The notes beneath the pieces are model-generated. The model had not been told where the DNA came from. It worked only from the letters and a program-made list of their open reading frames with translations, and did no database searches. From the NCBI GenBank assembly GCA_035561075.1, contig DATMYF010000011.1, positions 1-12,953 of the forward strand: a stretch of 12,953 nucleotides of DNA. Direction: 5' to 3'. A program made the translations under genes and the position numbers. The stretch's first letter is position 1, and every line of letters begins with the position of its first letter. This DNA comes from JAMCRM01 sp035561075 (GTDB taxonomy: Bacteria > Acidobacteriota > Terriglobia > Bryobacterales > Bryobacteraceae). This document shows, one piece after another, positions 1-4,728 of the stretch.

Positions 1-159
1 GACGAGGTCGCCCGCATCGCCGGCGCCTTCTCCCAGCTCGCCTCCTCCCCCGAACTCAGCCTCCTCCACCGCTACGAAACCCGCCTCCACTGCGCCTATC
101 AGCGGGCATTTCACAACCTCCTCCTGCTGCGCACCGCGGAGATACCAAACGAACCGTGA
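1..159 (+). CDS. 3' part of a host gene of unknown function, tail cut off by the transposon
   Basis: An open frame enters from the left edge and ends at TGA 157-159, giving 52 visible residues. The visible segment is helical and Leu/Arg-rich (RYETRLHCAYQRAFHNLLLL) and ends in IPNEP. I recall similar C-termini in a paralogous family common in Acidobacteria; this is memory, not a search, and no function is known to me. The last native base is 154. The stop codon lies in the left transposon end (155-177), so the present C-terminus was made by the insertion. Joining base 154 to base 4729 restores the frame and continues it to a stop at 4833-4835, adding about 37 Pro/Glu-rich residues. The protein core is kept, so the truncated product may still work. 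Coding is certain from codon use; identity is open. Confidence 0.75.
   Translation, partial: DEVARIAGAFSQLASSPELSLLHRYETRLHCAYQRAFHNLLLLRTAEIPNEP
147..154. repeat. Left target-site duplication, 8 bp
   Basis: AAACGAAC directly abuts the left inverted repeat and is repeated exactly at 4721-4728, directly outside the right inverted repeat. An 8-bp duplication is the length known for IS1595-family transposition. The perfect match implies that both ends moved as one unit. Confidence 0.95.
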
Positions 160-177
160 TTATCTACTTGACAACAA
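155..177 (+). repeat. Left terminal inverted repeat
   Basis: It reads CGTGATTAT, two variable bases, then ACTTGACAACAA, and matches the reverse complement of 4698-4720. It contains a perfect TTGACA at 168-173 pointing inward, which probably serves as the -35 box for the transposase. Its first bases (CGTGA) also create the stop codon that now ends the interrupted host gene. Confidence 0.95.
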
Positions 178-196
178 CCTAGGGAAGTGGCACACT
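168..196 (+). promoter_or_regulatory. Transposase promoter inside and next to the left inverted repeat
   Basis: TTGACA at 168-173 is a perfect -35 hexamer. About 17 bases later the best -10 candidate is weak (CACACT, 191-196). Transcription would start roughly 10 bases upstream of the ribosome-binding site GAGG (204-207) that serves ATG 214. The -35 is convincing; the -10 is not. Confidence 0.45.
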
Positions 197-213
197 ACAT
201 CTAGAGGCAGGAC

Positions 214-1227
214 ATGAACCTCATAGACGTAAGCAAAAAGTTCGCCACTCCCGAAGCCTGCAACGATTTCCTGGAAGCGGTTCGCTGGCCCGATGGCGTT
301 GAGTGCATCGAGTGCTGTAGCAAGCGCGTAACGAAGTACGTCAAACAAGCCGGATCGCGCAAGCGGACGAACCGCAAAACCGGCGCAGAGGAAATCAAGC
401 CCGTTCCCGCCCGCATCCTGTACGTCTGCCTCGATTGCAATAAGCAGTTTTCGGTCACCGAAGGCACGATCTTCAACGATACACACCTGCCGCTCGACAA
501 ATGGTTCATGGCCGTTGCGCTGATGGTGAATGCGAAAAAGGGTGTCAGCGCAAAGCAGCTTCAGCGTGACCTAGGCACGGCCTACAAGACAGCGTGGTAC
601 TTGGGCCATCGCATCCGGAAGGCCATGGGCCTGATTGAAGCGGCAGATGAAACCCCGCTAACCGGCACGGTGGAAGCTGACGAGACGTACATGGGCGCCA
701 AGAAGTACGACAAGCGGCGCAAGCGCGCGAAGTACGGCAAGGAGCCCGTGTTCGGCATCGTGGAACGCGACGGCCGCGCCAAGACCTTCCATATCCCCCA
801 CGTCAACCGCTACCACGTCGTCGACAAACTGGCCGGCAATATCTCGATAGACGCCGACCTACTTTGCACGGACGATTCCCGCCTCTACAACCGGGTGCCC
901 GCCAACATCCAGAAGCACGAGATAGTGAACCACTCCGCGAAGGAATGGGTGCGCGGCGACGTTCACACGGCCACTATTGACGGCTATTGGGGACTCCTGA
1001 AGCGCGGCGTGATAGGCTCCTTCCACCAGATCAGCGTGAAGCACCTGCACCGCTACCTGAGCGAGTTCCAGTTCCGCTGGAACAACCGCAAGTCGCAGGA
1101 TATATTCGCGCTGGTCATGTGTGCGCTGGTGATAGGGGCAGCGATGCCGTATGCGCAACTCATCAAGGCGCTGGAAGGCGAACAGGGGAGCGGGCCGGAA
1201 GTTTGGCCGGACGAGGAGCCGTTCTAG
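214..1227 (+). CDS. IS1595-family (ISXO2-like) transposase
   Basis: This 337-residue DDE-type transposase has the full length expected for the family. An N-terminal zinc ribbon is visible as CIEC (31-34) and CLDC (72-75). A helix-turn-helix-like segment follows (about 108-140, QLQRDLGTAYKTAWYL). The ISXO2 catalytic core starts at VEADETY (D156), continues at CTDDSRLY (D220/D221), and ends in HTATIDGYWGLLKRG (251-265) and LHRYLSEFQFRWNNR. In this last motif the position often held by Glu is Asp256, and the Asn of the common HTN form is Ala253; related variants exist, so the enzyme is probably active. ATG 214 is preceded by GAGG with 6-base spacing. It presumably acts on the 23-bp ends found at 155-177 and 4698-4720. 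Six of its 19 Ile codons are ATA, the codon matching the cargo tRNA anticodon. Confidence 0.95.
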   Translation: MNLIDVSKKFATPEACNDFLEAVRWPDGVECIECCSKRVTKYVKQAGSRKRTNRKTGAEEIKPVPARILYVCLDCNKQFSVTEGTIFNDTHLPLDKWFMAVALMVNAKKGVSAKQLQRDLGTAYKTAWYLGHRIRKAMGLIEAADETPLTGTVEADETYMGAKKYDKRRKRAKYGKEPVFGIVERDGRAKTFHIPHVNRYHVVDKLAGNISIDADLLCTDDSRLYNRVPANIQKHEIVNHSAKEWVRGDVHTATIDGYWGLLKRGVIGSFHQISVKHLHRYLSEFQFRWNNRKSQDIFALVMCALVIGAAMPYAQLIKALEGEQGSGPEVWPDEEPF

Positions 1228-1240
1228 GAAACGCAAGAAA

Positions 1241-1282
1241 CTGCTTGTTTTTCTCCCTCACTTGAGGGAGAATTATAAGCAG
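1241..1282. promoter_or_regulatory. Perfect 22-bp palindrome within a 42-bp inverted repeat, upstream of the cargo operon
   Basis: TTCTCCCTCA (1251-1260), CT, then TGAGGGAGAA (1263-1272) is a perfect inverted repeat. It sits inside an outer pair, CTGCTT (1241-1246) with AAGCAG (1277-1282). A -10-like TATAAG lies at 1274-1279, 17 bases after a poor -35 (TTCTCC, 1251-1256). The site lies between the transposase stop and the start of the operon that encodes an XRE regulator, so an operator for that regulator is plausible. The RNA would also fold into a strong hairpin, so a transposase terminator or attenuator is the alternative. There is no clear U-tract, which weakens the terminator reading. 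Confidence 0.45.
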
Positions 1283-1299
1283 TAGGAGCGTTTTGAAGA

Positions 1300-1971
1300 A
1301 TGGGCCACAATACTTTAGCCGCGCAGGTACACGCTGAACCGCGGGACGTCAACGCGCGCCTCGCTGAACTTGAGCTTGAAGAAGGAATACTGCTCCGCGC
1401 CGCACAGCGTGGTTGGGTTGCGTTCGCGTCATGCACGCGGAACCACCCTCCCGCCATCCCCGGAATTTGGGCATGGGGTGAAACTATATGCTCGCTCGGG
1501 GAACAACTCATCCCGCATGGCTGGGAGCGCATCAACGAATCGATGTGGCCCCTGATTGTGAATAGGGCGGGGACGGTTGCGCTCTCTGTAGCAACCGGAA
1601 ATGAGAATACCGGCAACAAGGACGAAGATCCCCTCACGAGTTCCGCAAAAGGACCGAAAACAGTCAATGCGATTTTTGCAAACCGGAGACAGCTTATCGA
1701 TCCCCGTATGCTCCTTGGCCCGCTTGAGCCTATCGAAACGGCGGGTCGCTCGACATGGCTATACCTCGTTCACCGCGATATCACGGCCCGCCAAATGCGT
1801 TCCGAGTTGTCGCGACCAATCAGCATGGATGAGGACGGCCGCGTGGACGGCTGGGCGGAGAGGATCATTCTTGCTCCGCAGGAACTGGATGGGATTCCAG
1901 AGAGTTTGGTAGGGGGAACCGATGGACCACAAACTCCAGAAATCACCGTCGAGATCAGACGCCGGGCGTAA
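1300..1971 (+). CDS. Protein of unknown function, first gene of the XRE-ImmA operon
   Basis: This is a soluble 223-residue protein with no signal peptide or membrane segment. I recognise no named domain. It starts with a Glu/Ala-rich helix (about 10-36, then RGWVAFASCTRNHPP), has a Trp/Gly-rich stretch (IPGIWAWGETICSLGEQL), a polar Asn/Asp/Lys linker near 115-133, and a mixed C-terminal part ending in EIRRRA. AGGAG at 1284-1288 is a ribosome-binding site with long, 11-base spacing. The frame overlaps the next gene by 50 bp, so the two are translated as a coupled pair. Proteins of this kind placed before an XRE-ImmA/IrrE gene suggest a partner or substrate of the peptidase, as in toxin-antitoxin-like or phage-repressor pairs; that is inference from position only. 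It contains two ATA codons (residue 30 and the Ile of ETICS). Confidence 0.8.
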   Translation: MGHNTLAAQVHAEPRDVNARLAELELEEGILLRAAQRGWVAFASCTRNHPPAIPGIWAWGETICSLGEQLIPHGWERINESMWPLIVNRAGTVALSVATGNENTGNKDEDPLTSSAKGPKTVNAIFANRRQLIDPRMLLGPLEPIETAGRSTWLYLVHRDITARQMRSELSRPISMDEDGRVDGWAERIILAPQELDGIPESLVGGTDGPQTPEITVEIRRRA

Positions 1972-3076
1972 TGACGACACCGTTTTAACCTTTAATCCCA
2001 ATCGCCTGTCTTTTGCGAGAAGACGGCGCGGGCTTAAGAAGGCGGACCTTGCCCGGCTGAGCGGCGTACATATCAGATCAGTAACCGGATTCGAGGCAGG
2101 GGAATTTTCGCCCTCGGCAGACACGCTCGAACGAATCGCGGCTGCGCTGAGCTTCCCCCCGACCTTCTTTATCGGGGACGACATTGATGAGGTAATCCTC
2201 GACTCGGGGAGTTTCCGTTCAATGTCGAAGATGACCGCACGCCAGCGCGACATGGCATTATGTCAGGCGGCGATTGGCGTCACTCTCGGCGCGTGGATTG
2301 AGCGCAAGTTTGAGTTACCGAAGCCGGAACTGCCAGATCTAAGCAGGGAAGCCGACCCGGAGGCGGCAGCGGAATCGCTGCGTCAAGAATGGTTTATTGG
2401 GGCACTCCCCATCAGGAACATGGTCCACCTCCTAGAGTCCAAGGGGGTGCGGGTGTTTTCGCTTTCTATCGATGCGCGAGAGGTGGATGCGTTCTCGATG
2501 TGGAAGGCGGGAACCCCGTATGTTTTCCTTAATACCAACAAGAGTTCAGAGCGGAGTAGGTTTGACGCCGCGCATGAACTCGGGCACCTCGTCCTCCATA
2601 AGGAGGCATCGCCGCATGGGCGCGAGGCCGAGACGCAGGCCAATCGCTTTGCGTCGGCGTTCTTGATGCCTCGCGCAAGCGTGCTGGCGAACGCTCCCAG
2701 ATTTCCGGTATTCGATACGCTCGTCAAGTTAAAGAAAATTTGGGCCGTCTCAATTGGAGCACTTGCGTACCGACTACACGAACTTCGAGTGATTAGCGAC
2801 TGGCAATATCGGGGATTGGCCGTGGAAATCGCAAAACGCGACCGAACAAAGGAGCCAGAGGGGATTCCCGGAAGGGAAACATCGCTCGTTTTCCCGGCCG
2901 TGTTCAGGCAGCTTTACGAAGAGGGGATTACTCGTAGTAACGTGGCCCAGATGCTTTCAGTCTACACACAAGAACTCGAAGACCTTCTCCTTGGGCTCGT
3001 CATGACATCAGTGGAAGGACGACGCCCCCAAGGAAAGAACAGCGGGGGGGCGGCGGAACTGCGGCGCATCAAGTAG
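1922..3076 (+). CDS. XRE helix-turn-helix regulator fused to an ImmA/IrrE-type zinc metallopeptidase
   Basis: The 384-residue protein joins an N-terminal XRE DNA-binding domain (about 26-80; RLSFARRRRGLKKADLARLS and the following recognition helix) to an ImmA/IrrE peptidase domain (about 150-290). The zinc site is complete: H218-E-L-G-H222 and E237 in EAETQANRFASAFLMP, the family signature. Proteins of this type cleave or remove repressors (ImmA with ImmR in ICEBs1, IrrE with DdrO in Deinococcus). Here both functions lie in one chain, so it may regulate its own operon and respond to a stress signal. GGGGG at about 1913-1917 precedes ATG 1922, inside the end of the upstream gene. The C-terminal 90 residues have no family I can name. 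None of its Ile codons is ATA, unlike the neighbouring transposon genes. Its stop is 5 bp before the tRNA. Confidence 0.92.
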   Translation: MDHKLQKSPSRSDAGRNDDTVLTFNPNRLSFARRRRGLKKADLARLSGVHIRSVTGFEAGEFSPSADTLERIAAALSFPPTFFIGDDIDEVILDSGSFRSMSKMTARQRDMALCQAAIGVTLGAWIERKFELPKPELPDLSREADPEAAAESLRQEWFIGALPIRNMVHLLESKGVRVFSLSIDAREVDAFSMWKAGTPYVFLNTNKSSERSRFDAAHELGHLVLHKEASPHGREAETQANRFASAFLMPRASVLANAPRFPVFDTLVKLKKIWAVSIGALAYRLHELRVISDWQYRGLAVEIAKRDRTKEPEGIPGRETSLVFPAVFRQLYEEGITRSNVAQMLSVYTQELEDLLLGLVMTSVEGRRPQGKNSGGAAELRRIK

Positions 3077-3081
3077 GCCTC

Positions 3082-3166
3082 GGAGGGCGACTGGCTGGCG
3101 CCAGGCGCGGTCTTATAAACCGCTGGATGCTCTGCGGGCATTGGGGTCCGATCCCCCCGCCCTCCG
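3082..3166 (+). tRNA. Class II tRNA with 8/4 acceptor/T-stem geometry, anticodon UAU (allo-tRNA)
   Basis: The sequence folds into a complete but non-canonical cloverleaf. Acceptor: GGAGGGCG (3082-3089) with CGCCCTCC (3158-3165), 8 perfect pairs, discriminator G3166. D arm: CTGGC (3091-3095) with GCCAG (3100-3104), tetraloop TGGC containing GG. Anticodon arm: GCGGT (3107-3111) with ACCGC (3119-3123), loop CTTATAA, anticodon TAT (3114-3116). Variable arm of 19 nt (3124-3142), with ATGC/GCAT extended by wobble pairs. T arm: GGGG/CCCC with loop TCCGATC. CCA is not encoded. An 8+4 branch, long variable arm and G discriminator match the acidobacterial allo-tRNAs reported by Mukai and colleagues (2017). 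The body predicts charging by SerRS while the anticodon reads AUA (Ile). T-loop C3148 at the usual pseudouridine site is a deviation. C3081-G3166 could extend the acceptor to 9 bp. Confidence 0.85.
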
Positions 3167-3193
3167 CTCATAGTATATACTTGGCTGCTTTCA

Positions 3194-3976
3194 ATGCGCT
3201 ATCGCCTTTACTTGGATGAATCTGGAGATCACAGTAGTTCCGACGCGGCGGAGGTGGGCAAGCGATACCTGGGGTTGATCGGGGTCGCATTCGCCGACGA
3301 AAGTTACCGCGAATTCACGCGCTTACTGGATTGCTTCAAGCGCAAGCACCTTCAGTACGACGAGGATGAGCCCCCAATTCTTCACCGGGAAGACATTATC
3401 AACCGACGTGGATGCTTTGGGGTCTTGAATGACGCGTCGAAGAAGGAGGTGTTCAATGCGGACTTGTTGAGGTTGATCAGTGGCGCGGAATGCCGGATCA
3501 TCGCCGTCGTCATAGATAAAGCTGAGCACGGCAAGGCAAGCTATAGGTCACTACAGCATCCGTACCATTATTGCCTTCACGCAATGCTGGAGCGGTATTG
3601 CGGCTATTTGGGCCTTAAGCACTGCTCGGGTGACGTGATGGCGGAGGCCCGGGGAGGCAAAGAAGACACTGCCCTGAAGTCTGCATACGAACGCGTGTGG
3701 GACCGTGGAACTCGGTATCTACACGCAGACAAGGCTCGGATGACGCTCACAAGCAAGAGGCTTAAAGTCAAGCCGAAGTGGGCGAACGTCGCCGGCCTTC
3801 AGTTGGCGGATATACTCGCGCACCCGCTGACGCGCGATGTTCTTGCTAAGAATGGGCGCGCGCCTGAAGCTGGGGACTGTTTCGCCGCAATAGTCCGTGA
3901 GATCGCGGAGGCAAAGTACAACCGCCATGAGTTCCGCGGAACCGCTAAGGGGTACGGAAGAATCCTGCTTGAGTAG
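3194..3976 (+). CDS. DUF3800 domain protein
   Basis: This 260-residue protein shows the DUF3800 hallmarks: the N-terminal YLDESGDH (6-13) and the C-terminal NVAGLQLADILAHPLTRDVL (198-217). Acidic residues D8/E9, D108 (VVIDK), E151 (MAEARG) and D206 (LADI) are spaced in a way that resembles RNase H-like metal nucleases; that reading is inference, and the family's biochemical role is unknown to me. DUF3800 genes are common in phage, plasmid and defence-type neighbourhoods. ATG 3194 lies 27 bp after the tRNA and lacks a Shine-Dalgarno sequence. A -10-like TATACT (3176-3181) lies 12 bp upstream, so it could have its own start point or be released by tRNA processing of the operon RNA. Its ATA codons are at residues 107, 207 and 233; the first two flank D108 and D206. 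Confidence 0.9.
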   Translation: MRYRLYLDESGDHSSSDAAEVGKRYLGLIGVAFADESYREFTRLLDCFKRKHLQYDEDEPPILHREDIINRRGCFGVLNDASKKEVFNADLLRLISGAECRIIAVVIDKAEHGKASYRSLQHPYHYCLHAMLERYCGYLGLKHCSGDVMAEARGGKEDTALKSAYERVWDRGTRYLHADKARMTLTSKRLKVKPKWANVAGLQLADILAHPLTRDVLAKNGRAPEAGDCFAAIVREIAEAKYNRHEFRGTAKGYGRILLE

Positions 3977-3985
3977 CCCAGAAAT

Positions 3986-4007
3986 GGAAAAGGCCGGTTT
4001 CCCGGCC
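3986..4007 (-). terminator. Leftward intrinsic terminator
   Basis: On the minus strand GGCCGG-GAAA-CCGGCC (4007-3992) is followed by TTTTCC. A stable 6-bp GC stem, a GNRA-type loop and a short U-run make a plausible Rho-independent terminator for leftward transcription. The same stem lies 15 bp after the DUF3800 stop and may also help stop rightward transcription. Confidence 0.6.
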
Positions 4008-4056
4008 CTCCACGCTGGTCTATTCTGACCATCCACCTCCGCGGCAAGCGCGGATT
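3986..4056 (-). ncRNA. Candidate ~70-nt structured small RNA
   Basis: A leftward promoter (TTGACA 4091-4086, 17-bp spacer, TAAGAT 4068-4063) would start RNA near 4056. The predicted transcript has three successive hairpins: 4053-4039 (CCGCG/CGCGG), 4031-4016 (TGGTC/GACCA), and 4007-3992 with a U-run. Promoter, compact folding and terminator together look like a small RNA gene. The alternative is a set of bidirectional terminators between convergent units with a chance promoter. No known RNA family is recognised. Confidence 0.35.
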
Positions 4057-4064
4057 GTTTTTAT
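4039..4064 (+). terminator. Rightward intrinsic terminator after the cargo operon
   Basis: CCGCG (4039-4043), loop GCAAG, CGCGG (4049-4053), then a T-rich run, TTGTTTTTAT. This is the likely end of the rightward transposon operon. Two further hairpins (3992-4007 and 4016-4031) lie between it and the DUF3800 stop. Confidence 0.65.
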
Positions 4065-4091
4065 CTTACGGCCGCCCGGATCTCATGTCAA
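4063..4091 (-). promoter_or_regulatory. Leftward promoter in the transposon intergenic region
   Basis: On the minus strand a perfect TTGACA (4091-4086) is followed by a 17-bp spacer and TAAGAT (4068-4063). No leftward reading frame follows; the only thing downstream is the hairpin-rich stretch ending in the terminator at 4007-3986. Confidence 0.5.
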
Positions 4092-4157
4092 GGGCTTTGT
4101 TCGCCTTTTGTTCGGCATAATCCATAAGAGCCTGACCCCCGCACCTTATCTCAGCGT

Positions 4158-4170
4158 TACAATAGTCTCG
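4158..4170 (+). promoter_or_regulatory. -10 box implying a leaderless start for the 45-aa protein
   Basis: TACAAT (4158-4163) lies six bases before GTG 4170, so transcription would start at or beside the initiation codon. No ribosome-binding site is present. A -35 element is not evident at normal spacing (CTGACC at 4132-4137 is 20 bp away). Confidence 0.4.
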
Positions 4171-4307
4171 TGGACACCCTCAAGGTCCCCAAGGAACAAT
4201 TCGAGGCCGTCATCCGGAAGCTCCTGGGCACGCCCCCTATGCCCATGGCCGAAATACCACGCAAGCGGGAGCCGAAGGCGCAGCGCCGGCCGAAGAAGCG
4301 GGGCTGA
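4170..4307 (+). CDS. Small basic protein of unknown function, 45 aa
   Basis: The frame runs from GTG 4170 to TGA 4305-4307. It encodes a short helix (start MDTLKVPKEQFEAVIRKLLG), a Pro/Met linker, and a strongly basic tail (RKREPKAQRRPKKRG). I recall very similar short ORFs starting with the DTLKVPKEQF theme scattered through acidobacterial genomes, which supports a real gene; this is memory, not a search. The basic tail suggests nucleic-acid or ribosome contact, but that is only inference. It probably initiates without a leader from TACAAT 4158-4163. It ends 5 bp before the end of the convergent gene on the other strand. It is transposon cargo. Confidence 0.6.
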   Translation: MDTLKVPKEQFEAVIRKLLGTPPMPMAEIPRKREPKAQRRPKKRG

Positions 4308-4312
4308 TCCGA

Positions 4313-4672
4313 TTACTCGTCGTCTTCCGGCAAAATCCCATGCGCCTCAAGCGTAGTGCGGCGGGCGATATCGCTAAGCTCCTTTCCTAGCTTTTCAGGA
4401 TTCTCGCGGAGCGCTTTATCCACAGAAGCGTTAATCTCTTCGCGCTTCTTTCTGGTCTTCTGAAGCTGGCGGTCTTCCTCGATCTGCTTCTGCGCTTGCC
4501 GAATCCACTCTTCTACCAGCGCGTATTTTACGTCATCGACGTGCGTGGGCATCCAGGACTCAAGGAAATCAATCGCCACCTCCACGGTCTTCCCCTGGCT
4601 AAGTGCGCGTCCGTCAATGGAAAATGAAATCGAGAACCCCACCGAAATAGGAACGCGAACAGTTTTGCTCAC
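4313..4672 (-). CDS. Small charged protein of unknown function at the right transposon end
   Basis: This frame encodes 119 residues if started at GTG 4672-4670. An earlier in-frame ATG at 4738 lies outside the transposon in host DNA, so it cannot be the native start. The N-terminal part is beta-like and alternating (VRVPISVGFSISFSIDG). The middle and C-terminal part is a highly charged helix, probably coiled coil (about 58-100, ALVEEWIRQAQKQIEEDRQL onward), ending in EDDE. The right inverted repeat supplies TTGACA (4707-4702), and 18 bp later lies CACAAT (4683-4678). Transcription would then begin almost exactly at the GTG, so a leaderless message is likely. No family is recognised. None of its Ile codons is ATA. 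A later ATG (MPTHVDDVK) is a weaker alternative. Confidence 0.6.
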   Translation of the reverse strand: MSKTVRVPISVGFSISFSIDGRALSQGKTVEVAIDFLESWMPTHVDDVKYALVEEWIRQAQKQIEEDRQLQKTRKKREEINASVDKALRENPEKLGKELSDIARRTTLEAHGILPEDDE

Positions 4673-4677
4673 AAGCC

Positions 4678-4707
4678 ATTGTGGTCCCGGATTCCAATTG
4701 TTGTCAA
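4678..4707 (-). promoter_or_regulatory. Inward promoter with its -35 inside the right inverted repeat
   Basis: TTGACA at 4707-4702 belongs to the inverted repeat. CACAAT at 4683-4678 follows after 18 bp. The predicted start point coincides with GTG 4672. This mirrors the left end, where the repeat's TTGACA faces the transposase. Confidence 0.5.
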
Positions 4708-4720
4708 GTGCATAATCACG
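4698..4720 (-). repeat. Right terminal inverted repeat
   Basis: Read on the minus strand it is CGTGATTAT, two variable bases, ACTTGACAACAA, identical to the left end at 21 of 23 positions. It is followed at once by the second copy of AAACGAAC. Confidence 0.95.
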
Positions 4721-4728
4721 AAACGAAC
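4721..4728. repeat. Right target-site duplication, 8 bp
   Basis: AAACGAAC is identical to 147-154 and abuts the right inverted repeat. The next base continues the interrupted host reading frame. Confidence 0.95.

Larger units (their letters stand above)
155..4720 (+). mobile_element. IS1595-family transposon with passenger genes (4566 bp)
   Basis: The element is bounded by 23-bp inverted repeats at 155-177 and 4698-4720 (21 of 23 positions match) and flanked by a perfect 8-bp direct repeat. It carries one ISXO2-type transposase gene at the left end and about 3.4 kb of cargo: an unknown protein, an XRE-ImmA/IrrE protein, a class II 8/4 tRNA, a DUF3800 protein, a 45-aa small protein, and a small opposite-strand protein. 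Base composition is visibly less GC-rich than the chromosome to the right. Passenger genes are known for some IS1595 subgroups; I know of none described with this cargo. The undamaged ends, intact transposase and exact duplication suggest a recent insertion. Confidence 0.93.

Noticed and set aside
155..1290. A simple insertion sequence ending near the palindrome at 1241-1282
   Set aside because: The palindrome does not match the left end sequence. The only match to the left end, with an exact 8-bp target duplication, is at 4698-4720.
3082..3166. Ordinary 7/5 tRNA-Ile(UAU)
   Set aside because: A 7-bp acceptor leaves T-stem position 3142-3158 as a T-C mismatch and loses the perfect G3089-C3158 pair. 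The long variable arm and G discriminator do not fit tRNA-Ile either.
3171..3193. Dedicated DUF3800 promoter (TATACT at 3176-3181)
   Set aside because: No -35 element lies at a usable distance because the expected region is the tRNA acceptor/T arm. I kept it only as a comment and did not list it as a feature.
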